Assembly: GCF_001705235.1 (NCBI RefSeq)
Contig: NZ_MCGV01000001.1
Span: forward strand, 2,480,001 to 2,544,000
Origin: Clostridium pasteurianum
GTDB lineage: Bacteria; Bacillota; Clostridia; Clostridiales; Clostridiaceae
DNA: 64,000 bases
Reading direction: 5' to 3'
Below, piece by piece: positions 24,504-33,426 of the stretch. Made by a program: the position numbers and the translations under genes. The notes under the pieces were generated by a model. That model was not told the DNA's origin. It saw only the letters and a program-made list of their open reading frames with translations, and made no database searches. Every line of letters begins with the position of its first letter. The stretch's first letter is position 1.

Positions 24504-25289
24504 ATGAAATTTTGTTCACTTTATAGTGGAAGCAGTGGTAATAGTATTTTTGTTGCTTCTAATAATTCAAAGATACTTGTTGATGCAGGACTTTCAGGCA
24601 AGAATATAGAAAAAGCGTTAAAGGAAATAGATGAAAATCCACGTGAAATAGATGGCATTTTTGTAACACATGAGCATTTAGATCACATAAAGGGTGTAGG
24701 TGTACTATCCAGAAAATACGATATACCTATATATGCCAATGAACCCACATGGAAAGCTATGATAAGAAATGTTGGCAAGATAAAAGACGATAATATAAAG
24801 ATAACAACAGAAGAATACATAAAAATAAAAGACATGGATGTTTTAAGTTATAGAATACCGCATGATGCGGCATCGCCATGTGGATATAAAATTTTGAGTG
24901 ATAACAAGTCGGTTTGTATTGCAACGGATTTAGGATATTTTTCAGAAGAAGTTAAAGCTGCTATAAAGGACTCTAATTTAATTCTTCTTGAAAGTAATCA
25001 TGATGTAGAAATGCTTAAATTTGGTCCTTATCCATATAATTTAAAGAGAAGAATTTTAAGTGATGTTGGACATTTATCCAATGAAGATTGCGGTAAAGCT
25101 ATTGTAGATATAGCAAAGGAGAGTAAGAAAAAAATTGTGCTCGGTCACTTAAGTAGAACAAATAATTATCCAGAACTTGCATATAAAACTGTTGTTAATG
25201 AATTAATTGACAATGGTATAGAATTAGACGGAGATGTTTCTATAAGCATGGCAAAGCGCAGCGAGCCAAGTAATTATGTGGAGTTTTAA
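24504..25289 (+). CDS. walJ: MBL-fold metallohydrolase WalJ/YycJ
   Basis: A 261-aa metallo-beta-lactamase-fold protein. The start MKFCSLYSGSSGNSIFVAS and the metal motif HEHLDH (VTHEHLDHIKG) are diagnostic for YycJ/WalJ; further ligands lie in HDAASPCGY and VLGHLSRTNN. WalJ proteins are exonucleases linked to DNA repair and cell-wall regulation in the YycFG locus of bacilli, but no walRK genes are present here. It starts 30 bases after murA, likely in the same operon, and is followed by a terminator hairpin. Confidence 0.92.
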   Translation: MKFCSLYSGSSGNSIFVASNNSKILVDAGLSGKNIEKALKEIDENPREIDGIFVTHEHLDHIKGVGVLSRKYDIPIYANEPTWKAMIRNVGKIKDDNIKITTEEYIKIKDMDVLSYRIPHDAASPCGYKILSDNKSVCIATDLGYFSEEVKAAIKDSNLILLESNHDVEMLKFGPYPYNLKRRILSDVGHLSNEDCGKAIVDIAKESKKKIVLGHLSRTNNYPELAYKTVVNELIDNGIELDGDVSISMAKRSEPSNYVEF

Positions 25290-25337
25290 TTGTTTGTGAA
25301 TTTTAGAATAATAAAGATACATTTGCTAAAGGAGTTG

Positions 25338-25372
25338 CCATACTTTTTATAATGGGAAGTATGGTTATTTTT
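25338..25372 (+). terminator. terminator after walJ
   Basis: CCATACTT, 11-base loop, AAGTATGG, then TTATTTTTA. Confidence 0.7.
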
Positions 25373-25658
25373 ATACTACTGCACGAAAAGTGGATTATGC
25401 GCTAAAGTATCATTTTTAACACAATTTTTTCGGGCAAAGCCTATAAAAACATTGATAAAAAACTATGATATTTATACTTTAGGTAAAAATTATGATATAT
25501 TGAAACCTATTAGTAAGAAAGATGTAAAATATCCAAAGAAATCAATTTAATAAACTAAAATAAGTAAAACATAATAAATTTTGCTTATAACGTAAATTGA
25601 AAAGGTATGCGGTTCTTATTATAATTAAATTAATATTAAGTCAAAAGGAGAAAGAGCT
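25373..25658. other. intergenic stretch, possible gene debris
   Basis: A frame from about 25391 to 25550 stays open and would encode a Lys/Tyr-rich segment ending DVKYPKKSI, but it has no start signal and no family resemblance. The remainder is AT-rich and should hold the promoter of the SEC-C gene. Confidence 0.35.
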
Positions 25659-26159
25659 ATGAGTTTATATAAAGATTGGACAGATAAAGTTGTGGATTAT
25701 GTAAAACATAAAGGAGAAGCAGCATTCTGGAAAGATTATGGTGAAATTGAAGGAAACATATACAAGAAAATTCTTGCAGGTCATAATAATGTAATCGAAG
25801 GAAAAATTGATTCATTAGCTGCTGAGTATGGATGCGATCCTGTATTCTTTATGGGATTTCTTGATGGAATAAATGAAAGCGTAAAGGAACCTTTAGACCT
25901 TGAAAAGTTAGAAGTAACTTCAGATATAAAATTAGAAATTATTTTTGAAAAATTGTATGCTGATATGCTTGAAGCTAAAGCTGCATATCTATATGATTTG
26001 CCTCAGTGGGATGGAATTTTCTCAAAAGAAAAGAGGAAAGAAATAAAAAAGAGCTGGGCTTCTTCAAAAACATATGTAAACAAGAATAAAATCGGAAGAA
26101 ATGATCCATGTCCATGCGGAAGCGGAAAAAAGTACAAGAATTGCTGCGGAAAAAGATAA
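25659..26159 (+). CDS. SEC-C motif protein
   Basis: A 166-aa protein: an acidic helical domain (residues 1-140, including [19 protein letters not shown]) and a C-terminal SEC-C zinc motif, [19 protein letters not shown], with the CxC-x8-CC pattern found at the end of SecA. Free-standing SEC-C proteins are common in clostridia and may bind the ribosome or SecB-like partners; the role of this one is unknown. AAAAGGAG precedes the start. A short hairpin at 26172-26196 separates it from rlmH. Confidence 0.88.
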   Translation: MSLYKDWTDKVVDYVKHKGEAAFWKDYGEIEGNIYKKILAGHNNVIEGKIDSLAAEYGCDPVFFMGFLDGINESVKEPLDLEKLEVTSDIKLEIIFEKLYADMLEAKAAYLYDLPQWDGIFSKEKRKEIKKSWASSKTYVNKNKIGRNDPCPCGSGKKYKNCCGKR

Positions 26160-26171
26160 TATATAATTACG

Positions 26172-26196
26172 AAACCTCACTTTTATGTGGGGTTTT
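26172..26196 (+). terminator. short terminator between the SEC-C gene and rlmH
   Basis: AAACCTCAC, loop TTTTAT, GTGGGGTTTT, with G-T wobble pairing. It is 23 bases before the rlmH start, so read-through is likely. Confidence 0.55.
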
Positions 26197-26219
26197 CTTA
26201 TAGTCATAAGGAGAAAATG

Positions 26220-26699
26220 ATGAATATAACGTTAGTAACGGTTGGGAAACTTAAAGAGAAATATTTAAAAGATGCAATTACGGAATACTCAAAGCGTCTT
26301 ACTAGGTACTGTAAGTTAAATATAATTGAGCTTCAGGATGAAAAAACGCCTGAAAATGCATCTTTAAAAGAGGATAATTTAATTAAGGAAAAAGAAGGAG
26401 AAAAAATACTTTCAGCAATTAAGGATAATATGTATGTTGTGGCTTTGGACTTGAACGGTAAGATGATTACTTCAGAGGAATTTTCAAGCTTTATAGATAA
26501 TTTAGGACTTAGAGGTAGCAGTAATATTGCATTTATAATTGGTGGCTCTCTTGGGCTTTCAAGTGAAGTTTTGAGGAGAGCGGATTATAAACTTTGCTTT
26601 TCTAAGATGACATTTCCGCATCAGCTTTTCAGAGTTATGCTTTTGGAGCAGATTTATAGAGGGTTTAAGATTAGTAGGGGTGAACCGTATCATAAATAA
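26220..26699 (+). CDS. rlmH: 23S rRNA (pseudouridine1915-N3)-methyltransferase
   Basis: A 159-aa SPOUT methyltransferase, exactly the normal RlmH length. The N-terminus [39 protein letters not shown] (the knot/SAM loop) and the invariant C-terminus [19 protein letters not shown] are all present. It methylates pseudouridine 1915 in helix 69 of assembled 70S ribosomes. The start is the second ATG of the pair (26220), six bases after AAGGAG; the ATG at 26217 is too close. Confidence 0.96.
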   Translation: MNITLVTVGKLKEKYLKDAITEYSKRLTRYCKLNIIELQDEKTPENASLKEDNLIKEKEGEKILSAIKDNMYVVALDLNGKMITSEEFSSFIDNLGLRGSSNIAFIIGGSLGLSSEVLRRADYKLCFSKMTFPHQLFRVMLLEQIYRGFKISRGEPYHK

Positions 26700-26785
26700 A
26701 GTAGATTTCTTTAAAACCGTTGATATCAATAGTTTTAAAGGAGAAGAATGTTTAAAGTTATAGCATAAACTAAATAAATTATATG

Positions 26786-26826
26786 CTAAATAGTAGTGCC
26801 CTTTTTTACAGGCAACTACTATTTAG
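26786..26826. terminator. bidirectional terminator-like hairpin
   Basis: CTAAATAGTAGT and ACTACTATTTAG are perfect 12-bp arms with inner TGCC/GGCA pairing and a loop of seven bases. The hairpin lies between convergent rlmH (+) and the pentapeptide gene (-). Confidence 0.7.
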
Positions 26827-26898
26827 TACTTCTTATTAATAAATGCAAAATATTAAATATTCACTAGCTTCATATTGTTTCTTTTACAATCCAATGGA

Positions 26899-27555
26899 TT
26901 AAAGAATTCCATCCACCTTATATTTTTTAAGTAGTTTGATTACATAACTTAATGTGTGAAAAGCTCTATCTTGTTTAACTGCAATGATATTTAAACCTTT
27001 GATTAACGTTGCTTCATCAAAACTATCTAATAAGATCATTAAATTTAATAGGTTGAAGGTTCCATCCTTTGTATCAAGAACTCTTGCCTTTTTTACATAT
27101 TCATTTTTCATTACGTTTTCAACAGCCTTTGCAAGTTCTGCACTAATTTCTAACTGGGGCATTTCATGAAAAATTTTAATATTTGGATTTTTAGGATCTA
27201 AATTTCTAGCTTTCTCAATATCAGTGGATAAGAATATAGTATTTGTAAATTTGGCATCTTTAAAATTAACTCCATCTAAATTTGCGGAGTCGAATATAGT
27301 ATTTTCAAATACAGCATTGCTCATACTGCTCCCTTTTAAATTTGTGCCAACGAATTCTGACCATCTAAAAGTACACTTAAAAAAACCACATGACTTAAAA
27401 TGCGCACCCCTAAAACTCACATAATCAAAATTTGAGTTTGAAAAGTTGCTATTATAGCAATTGCTTCTCTGAAGATTTTGATACATAAAGTTCTTATCTT
27501 TTTTCTCTATATTATTGTAATGAAAGTTTCCCTTAACACTTTGATTCCTAGCCAT
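26899..27555 (-). CDS. pentapeptide repeat protein
   Basis: A 218-aa protein. Residues about 25-115 form A(D/N)LxF-type pentapeptide repeats (SNFSNSNFDYVSFRGAHF, CTFRWSEFVGTNLKGSSM and so on), predicted to fold as a right-handed quadrilateral beta helix. The C-terminal 90 residues are helical and unrelated to the repeat. Start 27555 follows GGAGGT on the coding strand. Some pentapeptide proteins mimic DNA and protect gyrase, but the repeat number here is small and no such role can be claimed. Confidence 0.85.
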   Translation of the reverse strand: MARNQSVKGNFHYNNIEKKDKNFMYQNLQRSNCYNSNFSNSNFDYVSFRGAHFKSCGFFKCTFRWSEFVGTNLKGSSMSNAVFENTIFDSANLDGVNFKDAKFTNTIFLSTDIEKARNLDPKNPNIKIFHEMPQLEISAELAKAVENVMKNEYVKKARVLDTKDGTFNLLNLMILLDSFDEATLIKGLNIIAVKQDRAFHTLSYVIKLLKKYKVDGIL

Positions 27556-27984
27556 TTTACTGTTACCTCCATGGCAAATATTACTTTTGCCTTTTATTAT
27601 TTTAATATACAAACCCTTAGTGTTCTATTTTAAGTAGCTACCAATGTTCTATTCATTATAATTGGTAAAGTCAGCATATTTTGAAATCTAGATATTATTA
27701 TATACTATCTTCATAAATAAACAAAATAAACATGCATTTAAACAAATACTTTTGTAGCGGCAATGGCATTACTTCTGACAACGCATCTAAAATCGGCGGA
27801 TTTTGGAATTGCATAGAAAAAGGTGGTGGTTCTCCTTCTTGTTTTATTTCAAGAAGAGTTATGATATTAAGCCCTGTGCATATAATTATGATGAAAAATT
27901 GCAAAATGGAAACCAATGAAATGATATAATTAGTTTATTGTAGTAGGTGAATTTAGAATTTGTAGCATTGAGGAGGAGTTTTTT
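27556..27984. other. intergenic stretch without a convincing gene
   Basis: Frames of 65-72 codons are open on both strands at 27698-27929, but neither has a ribosome binding site. The minus-strand frame has a hydrophobic start followed by EGEPPPFSMQFQNPP. The bases just before 27985 hold the promoter region and GAGGAGG of the HD gene. Confidence 0.35.
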
Positions 27985-28476
27985 ATGATAGTTTCAGAAA
28001 TTGCAACAAAGATGATTGAGTATTCTAAAGGAAATCTTCATGACATTAATCATTTTTTGAAGGTATATGCTTATGCTAAAATAATTGGTGAATGTGAAAA
28101 ATTAGATAAAAATACACAAACTGTGTTGGAAGTAGCAGCAATTGTCCATGATATTGCATGCCCACTTTGCCGAAAAAAATATGGAAATACAAATGGCAAG
28201 TATCAAGAAAAAGAAGGCAAAATTTTAGTTGCTGAGTTTCTAAAGGATACTGGATATTCTGAAGAATTTATCAATCATGTTATTTTTTTGGTCGGTCATC
28301 ACCACACTCCTAATGATATTACCGGATTAGACTATCAGATTTTGATTGAAGCAGATTATATTGTGAATGCTGATGAAAGCAATTATTCTAAAGGAAATAT
28401 TAATAATGCAATAGAAAAAATTTTTAAGACAGCAACTGGTATTGCTTTATTAAGGTCTATTTATGCTCCTGAGTAA
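27985..28476 (+). CDS. HD domain phosphohydrolase
   Basis: A 163-aa HD-superfamily protein: H19 in HDINHFLKVYAYA, the HD pair in AAIVHDIACPLC, and HHHTPND and ADYIVNADES further on, giving the H...HD...D metal-binding pattern. Likely a small-nucleotide phosphohydrolase; the substrate is unknown. AGGAGGAG gives a strong ribosome binding site. The N-terminal fold and size match clostridial proteins annotated HD domain protein. It lies upstream of the FMN oxidoreductase with 274 bases between. Confidence 0.85.
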   Translation: MIVSEIATKMIEYSKGNLHDINHFLKVYAYAKIIGECEKLDKNTQTVLEVAAIVHDIACPLCRKKYGNTNGKYQEKEGKILVAEFLKDTGYSEEFINHVIFLVGHHHTPNDITGLDYQILIEADYIVNADESNYSKGNINNAIEKIFKTATGIALLRSIYAPE

Positions 28477-28702
28477 GTTTTAATTTATACAGTAGATAAT
28501 AAAAAGGTTATCGCTTACTAAAATTGGGAATGCAATTAATAGGAAATGACTTACAATATAAAAAGAAATATGATAAGTTTTGTAGTTATAATAATTTTAT
28601 GATATTTGAATCAATGCTTTAAATATGCTTTGAAACAATTACAAAAAAATAGAACACTGATGCAAAATGTTCTATAATTGTTTTAAAGGAAAAGTAGAAA
28701 CT

Positions 28703-28738
28703 ATGTACGTTTCATTAAATGAATTTATCAAGAAGTAA
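28703..28738 (+). other. 11-codon open frame ending in the next gene's ribosome binding site
   Basis: ATG at 28703 encodes MYVSLNEFIKK and stops at 28736-28738, where the stop codon runs straight into AAGGAG, the ribosome binding site of the FMN oxidoreductase gene at 28751. AAAGGA lies upstream. It could be a coupling or leader peptide, or chance. Confidence 0.3.
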
Positions 28739-28750
28739 AGGAGAATCACA

Positions 28751-29773
28751 ATGATATATAGTGAAGTATTAGAAAAAGCAAGAACATGTATAGGAGATTA
28801 CTGTAAAGCTTGTTATGAATGTAATGGAAGAGCTTGTAAAAACAAAATTCCGGGGCCTGGTGCTAAAGGAATTGGTGATGTAGCAATAAGAAACTATGAT
28901 AAATGGAAAGAAATAAGAATTAATATGGATACTTTAGTAGAAAATAAAGCGGTTGATACAAGTACTCAATTATTTAATCAAAAATTTAAATACCCTATTT
29001 TCGCTGGACCAGTAGGAGCAGTGAATCTTCATTATGGTGATAAATATGATGATAAGTCATATAATGATATTCTTGTTTCCTCTTGTGCAAAAAATGGTAT
29101 ACTAGCATTTACTGGTGATGGGACAAATCCAGAAGTGATGAAAGCAGCAGCCGAAGCGATTAAGAAAGAAAATGGTCTGGGTATTCCAACCATTAAACCT
29201 TGGAACTATGAAACTATTTTAGAAAAAATGAAATATGTCAAAGAATCAAATGCCATTGCTATAGCTATGGATATTGATGCAGCAGGGTTACCTTTTTTGA
29301 AAAATATGACACCTCCTGCGGGAAGTAAATCTGTAAAAGAATTAAAACAAATTATAGCAGCTTGTGATAAGCCATTTATTGTTAAGGGAATCATGACTGT
29401 TCAGGGAGCGTTAAAAGCTAAACAAGCTGGTGCAAGTGCCATTGTTGTTTCTAATCATGGGGGAAGAGTTTTAGATCAATGTTTATCAACGGCTGAAGTG
29501 TTAAAAGATATTGTTAATGTAGTAGGTCATGATATGAGAATCTTTGTTGATGGTGGTATCCGTAGTGGTGCAGATGTCTTTAAAGCACTTGCTATGGGAG
29601 CAGATGGTGTTTTAATTGCTAGGCCGTTTGTAACTGCTTTATATGGTGGAGAAGATGAAGGCGTTCAAGTATATATTGATAAAATTGGAAGTGAATTAAA
29701 AGAAACGATGGCGATGTGTGGAGCACATAGCCTAAATGAAATTATTCGTGATATGATTTCAATTCCATGGTAA
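28751..29773 (+). CDS. FMN-dependent alpha-hydroxy-acid oxidoreductase with N-terminal Cys cluster
   Basis: A 340-aa TIM-barrel flavoprotein of the lactate/glycolate oxidase family. It shows the FMN-binding and catalytic segments IVKGIMTVQGAL, VVSNHGGRVLD (catalytic His), FVDGGIRSGADVFKALAMGA and LIARPF. The N-terminus carries five cysteines (residues 13, 18, 21, 24 and 29) in a C-x4-C-x2-C-x2-C-x4-C spacing, absent from the aerobic oxidases, which may hold an Fe-S cluster. In a strict anaerobe it is more plausibly a dehydrogenase than an oxidase. AAGGAG serves the start; a strong terminator follows. The substrate (lactate or another 2-hydroxyacid) is inferred. Confidence 0.85.
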   Translation: MIYSEVLEKARTCIGDYCKACYECNGRACKNKIPGPGAKGIGDVAIRNYDKWKEIRINMDTLVENKAVDTSTQLFNQKFKYPIFAGPVGAVNLHYGDKYDDKSYNDILVSSCAKNGILAFTGDGTNPEVMKAAAEAIKKENGLGIPTIKPWNYETILEKMKYVKESNAIAIAMDIDAAGLPFLKNMTPPAGSKSVKELKQIIAACDKPFIVKGIMTVQGALKAKQAGASAIVVSNHGGRVLDQCLSTAEVLKDIVNVVGHDMRIFVDGGIRSGADVFKALAMGADGVLIARPFVTALYGGEDEGVQVYIDKIGSELKETMAMCGAHSLNEIIRDMISIPW

Positions 29774-29779
29774 AAGGGT

Positions 29780-29822
29780 GTCACATTAGCATATTTTTTT
29801 ATACTAATGTGACGTCTTTTTT
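29780..29822 (+). terminator. terminator of the FMN oxidoreductase gene
   Basis: GTCACATTAG, a 14-base T-rich loop, CTAATGTGAC, then GTCTTTTTT: a perfect 10-bp stem. Confidence 0.85.
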
Positions 29823-29955
29823 AATCGGAGGGGTATTTCAGTAGCCCTTCTTTTATTTATACCATCTGATGTATTTACAAAATATGTTATAATTAAAAGT
29901 AAATAAATTTTAAGTGAAAGGTAAATTAGAATTCATAAGAGAGGAAAATTAAAAT

Positions 29956-30705
29956 ATGGGTAATGATTTTATTAACTTGACAACGGAAAATCTTGATAAT
30001 GAACATTTATGCTGTATTATACGCAGTAAAAAAACACATCAAGGTATTGAAGGAAAGAGGCAATGGCTTTCTGACAGATTAAATGAAGGTCATGTTTTTA
30101 GAAAGTTAAATGAAAAGGCAGCAGTTTTTATTGAATATGCGCCTCTTGAAACAGCTTGGGTTCCTATAACTGGTGATAACTATTACTATATATATTGCTT
30201 ATGGGTTTCCGGTAGTTATAAAGGAAAAGGCTACGGAAAATCACTGATGGAGTATTGTTTGGCAGATGCAAGAGAAAAGGGTAAATCAGGTATTTGCATG
30301 CTTGGAGCAAAGAAACAAAAACATTGGCTTCCTGATCAATCATTTGCAAAGAAGTTTGGTTTTAAGCCTGTTGATACTACAGATAATGGATATGAACTGC
30401 TTGCAATTTCTTTTGATGGAACAGCACCGAAGTTCACACAAAATTCTAAAAAGGAAGAAATTGAATGTAAGGATTTAACGATTTATTATGATATGCAATG
30501 CCCTTATATCTATCAAAACGTTGAGAAGATAAAACAGTATTGTAAAATGAATAATGTTCCTGTATCTTTAATTCAAGTGGATGCATTACAGAAAGCCAAA
30601 GAATTGCCTTGTGTTTTTAATAACTATGCTGTGTTTTATAAAGGAAAATTTCAGACAGTGAATTTATTAGATGTTGGAAGCTTAAAGAGAATACTCAAGA
30701 AATAA
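29956..30705 (+). CDS. GNAT N-acetyltransferase with YoaP domain
   Basis: A 249-aa protein: an N-terminal GNAT fold (residues 1-150) with the acetyl-CoA loop VSGSYKGKGYGKSLMEYC, and a C-terminal YoaP-type domain (residues about 170-249; LTIYYDMQCPYIYQNVEKIK) containing a CPYI-like thioredoxin-fold motif. It matches B. subtilis YoaP in layout. The substrate is unknown. GAGAGGAAAA precedes the ATG. A second GNAT gene starts 27 bases after the stop, so both are likely co-transcribed and end at the terminator at 31616. Confidence 0.85.
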   Translation: MGNDFINLTTENLDNEHLCCIIRSKKTHQGIEGKRQWLSDRLNEGHVFRKLNEKAAVFIEYAPLETAWVPITGDNYYYIYCLWVSGSYKGKGYGKSLMEYCLADAREKGKSGICMLGAKKQKHWLPDQSFAKKFGFKPVDTTDNGYELLAISFDGTAPKFTQNSKKEEIECKDLTIYYDMQCPYIYQNVEKIKQYCKMNNVPVSLIQVDALQKAKELPCVFNNYAVFYKGKFQTVNLLDVGSLKRILKK

Positions 30706-30732
30706 AAATACAATTTTGAGAAGGCGATGACA

Positions 30733-31596
30733 ATGAAATACGCTTATATTAAATCTTATAAAGATAATGATAAAATGCGCACAAGCCTCAACGAATTAAC
30801 TGAAAAGACTTTTGGTTTTAATTTTGAGAATTGGTATTCTAATGGGTTTTGGGGAGATAAGTTCATTCCACATTCATTGATAGATGGCGATAAAGTTATA
30901 GCCAATGTGTCTGTTAGTCTAATGGATTTTGATTTGGATGGTATAGAGAAACATTATATTCAAATAGGCACAGTTATGACAGATAAGAATTATCGTGGTC
31001 AAGGTTTGAGCCATTATCTTATGGAGAAGGTAATAGATAAGTATAAAGAAAACTCAGATGGAATATATTTATTTGGAAATGACAGTGTTATAAATTTTTA
31101 TCCTAAGTTCGGTTTTGTAAGAAGCAAAGAATATCAGTATAGCAAAGATGTTTATTCAATAAATAATATAAAGAAAATACAACAGGTTGATATGTCAGGC
31201 AAGGTTAAAAGTAAAGCTTTTTTCAACACTGTAAGTAATAGCATAAGTAATGATAGATTTACCATGAACAATCCAGGATTAATTGCATTTTGGACAATCT
31301 GCAGTAGTTCTGTTTATTATTTGGCTGAAGAGGATACATATATTATTGCAGATGCTAAAGGAGAAAACCTTTTTATAAAACAAATAATAGCAGGTCACAA
31401 GGTAAACTTAGAAACAGTAATCAATTCTTTTGGAAATGATATAAAGAAGGTAACGCTTGGGTTTACACCTTATGATGCAACGGGATATACCATAGATGAA
31501 TACCGCGAAGAGGATTGTACATTATTTATTTTAGGAAAAGATTTAGAAAACATAGAAAATAAAAAACTAATATTTCCAACTTTATCACATGCATAA
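30733..31596 (+). CDS. GNAT family N-acetyltransferase
   Basis: A 287-aa acetyltransferase. The acetyl-CoA motif is in TVMTDKNYRGQGLSHYLMEK (residues about 80-100), with the usual beta-strand before it. A C-terminal domain of about 120 residues follows, as in larger Eis-like or two-domain GNAT proteins of clostridia. ATG 30733 is preferred over ATG 30727 because GAGAAGG lies at better distance. It is second in an operon with the YoaP-type acetyltransferase. The substrate is unknown. Confidence 0.8.
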   Translation: MKYAYIKSYKDNDKMRTSLNELTEKTFGFNFENWYSNGFWGDKFIPHSLIDGDKVIANVSVSLMDFDLDGIEKHYIQIGTVMTDKNYRGQGLSHYLMEKVIDKYKENSDGIYLFGNDSVINFYPKFGFVRSKEYQYSKDVYSINNIKKIQQVDMSGKVKSKAFFNTVSNSISNDRFTMNNPGLIAFWTICSSSVYYLAEEDTYIIADAKGENLFIKQIIAGHKVNLETVINSFGNDIKKVTLGFTPYDATGYTIDEYREEDCTLFILGKDLENIENKKLIFPTLSHA

Positions 31597-31615
31597 ACTT
31601 AGTTACAAATTTCTA

Positions 31616-31650
31616 GGCGAATCCTAAAAGTAATGGATTCGCCTTTTTTT
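31616..31650 (+). terminator. terminator of the acetyltransferase operon
   Basis: GGCGAATCC, 10-base loop, GGATTCGCC, then T7: a perfect 9-bp stem. Confidence 0.92.
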
Positions 31651-31704
31651 ATAATTAAATTTGCATGCTAGTTAAATTATATACAAAAGTCAAAGAAGAT
31701 ATCG

Positions 31705-32244
31705 TTACATCATTTTGCAAAGTTGTTGTTTATCACTGCTCTTTGTATCATGATGAAGTGGTGGTGGAACTAGCCAACCTTTATCTTTCATGATTTGTAA
31801 TAATGCCGCACCATCTTTTGCTTTTTTTGCACCAAGTTTGCCAAACAATAATCCAACATCCTCACGTATTGATTGACTCATTCCTTGACTACATGCTACA
31901 ACACCTGCTGATATATCAGCAGCTACAATATAAGCTATTTGTGCATCCTGCAATCTTGCACCAATTGGAATTTGTTCAAGATCTGCTTCAGGTCGTTCTG
32001 CTGGTGTAGGTGGAATCTGGATATCATTTTGTACTAATACTTGTTCTAGATCTTTTATTGCTGGCTTAATCGATGATTGGATTACTTGTTTTAAAAATGC
32101 TTTTAACTCTTTGTCACCAGTGTGATTGATATAAACTTGATACCCATCCAATGCACCTTTTGCAGCGAATAAAGAACTCCATAGAGCAAATACTTCTCCA
32201 TAGTGTAGAGGCTCATCTTGAGGATTTCCGCTTAAAATTCCCAT
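31705..32244 (-). CDS. DUF3231 family protein (ferritin-like, spore-coat-related)
   Basis: A 179-aa protein of the DUF3231 type: a four-helix ferritin-like bundle with PLHYGEVFALWSSLFAAKGA, the repeated-helix segment LKAFLKQVIQSSIKPAIKDL and IAYIVAADISAGVVACSQGM. Relatives occur in spore formers, often near coat genes; function is not established. The start is ATG 32244 after AAAGGAAG; the longer reading from 32277 lacks a ribosome binding site. It ends KSSDKQQLCKMM. Divergent from the WYL regulator gene, it shares a 280-base intergenic region that also holds a structured leader. Confidence 0.8.
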   Translation of the reverse strand: MGILSGNPQDEPLHYGEVFALWSSLFAAKGALDGYQVYINHTGDKELKAFLKQVIQSSIKPAIKDLEQVLVQNDIQIPPTPAERPEADLEQIPIGARLQDAQIAYIVAADISAGVVACSQGMSQSIREDVGLLFGKLGAKKAKDGAALLQIMKDKGWLVPPPLHHDTKSSDKQQLCKMM

Positions 32245-32373
32245 AGTAATTTTACTTCCTTTCCCTATTAAATTCATACTATATTATTTTTTTAAATAGT
32301 AACAAAACTATTATTTGTGTAATAGTAGTTTTTATGTATAATACTCATAATATTAATATTTTTATTTTTCGAG

Positions 32374-32460
32374 GAGACCTTTATAACTGATATGGAGAAA
32401 CGTATCATAAGCGAGGCTTAAAGTCCTAGTTATTGATATTAATTGACTAGGCTATTTTTA
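32374..32460 (+). ncRNA. candidate structured leader (attenuator) upstream of the WYL regulator
   Basis: GACCTTTA (32376-32383) can pair with TAAAGTC (32419-32425), enclosing two hairpins, GATATG/CGTATC and AAGC/GCTT. The 3' strand of the closing stem also forms the start of a terminator (CCTAGT...ACTAGG, then CTATTTTTA; 32422-32460). That mutually exclusive layout is typical of transcriptional riboswitches. I could not match it to a known class. The gene begins 64 bases downstream. Confidence 0.35.
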
Positions 32461-32523
32461 TAAGTAAAAATACTGTATTATAAGTATTAAAGTAAATCGT
32501 ATTAAAAAGGATAGGAAAACATT

Positions 32524-33426
32524 ATGCAAGTAAATAGATTATTTGAAATTATATATATTCTTTTAGATAAGAATATTGTAACTGCAAAAGAATTAGCAGA
32601 AAAATTTGAGGTATCACAGAGGACTATTTATAGAGATATTGAAATACTGTCTACAGCTGGAATTCCAGTGTATATGACTAAAGGAAAAGGTGGAGGTATA
32701 TCTATATTACCAAACTTTACATTAAATAAAGCTGTATTAACGGAAGAAGAAAAGTCAGAAATATTATCATCTATAAGAGCGGTTAATGCTGTAAGTTTTA
32801 ATGCTTCAGAACCTAAAAAGGTTCTTAGAAAATTAAATAATATATTAGGTGAAAATGATACTGATTGGATAGAAGTTGATTTTTCAAATTGGGGAAATGC
32901 GGGAAGAGAAAAAGAAACTTTTTATAATCTTAAATCTGCAATATTAAGTAAAAAAGTAGTAAAGTTTGATTATAGTAGTGTTAAAGGTGAGAACATTGAT
33001 AGGGAAGTATGTCCGCTAAAATTGTATTTTAAAGGTCAGAGTTGGTATATGTATGGATATTGTAGAATGCGAAATGATTATAGATTTTTTAAATTAAGAA
33101 GGATAAAGAATTTACATATTTCTGAAGAGAGTTTTAATATTAAAGCACCAAAAAATATAATGGGAGAAGATAATATTTATAATAATGAATGCATTACTTT
33201 AAAAATGAAAATTTCTTCTAAAATGGCATACAGAGTATATGATGAATTTGAAGATTTTAAGAAGATAGATGATGGAAGGTTTATTGTTACCGGTGAGTAT
33301 CCCAAAGGAGAATGGCTTTTTGGATATATATATTCATTTGGAGAGGAATGTGAAGTTTTAGAGCCACAGGAAATAAGAGAAGAAATAAAAAACAGAATTA
33401 AAAAAATGCTTTTTAATTATTCTTAA
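32524..33426 (+). CDS. WYL-domain transcriptional regulator (DeoR-type HTH)
   Basis: A 300-aa regulator. The N-terminal HTH_11/DeoR-like domain is RLFEIIYILLDKNIVTAKEL with SQRTIYRDIEILSTAGIPVY. The central and C-terminal part is a WYL domain (FKGQSWYMYGYCRMRNDYRF FKLRRIKNL region, residues about 150-225) followed by a WCX-like extension. It is the YafY-type family. The downstream effector-binding protein and the palindrome just after its stop suggest a local regulatory circuit. The ligand is unknown. Confidence 0.9.
   Translation: MQVNRLFEIIYILLDKNIVTAKELAEKFEVSQRTIYRDIEILSTAGIPVYMTKGKGGGISILPNFTLNKAVLTEEEKSEILSSIRAVNAVSFNASEPKKVLRKLNNILGENDTDWIEVDFSNWGNAGREKETFYNLKSAILSKKVVKFDYSSVKGENIDREVCPLKLYFKGQSWYMYGYCRMRNDYRFFKLRRIKNLHISEESFNIKAPKNIMGEDNIYNNECITLKMKISSKMAYRVYDEFEDFKKIDDGRFIVTGEYPKGEWLFGYIYSFGEECEVLEPQEIREEIKNRIKKMLFNYS

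Noticed and set aside
25391-25550. Open frame ending DVKYPKKSI after the walJ terminator
   Set aside because: No start, no ribosome binding site and no family resemblance; most likely chance or unrecognisable debris.
27698-27929. Overlapping small open frames on both strands
   Set aside because: Neither has a ribosome binding site, a normal start or a recognisable family, so I annotate the stretch only as intergenic.
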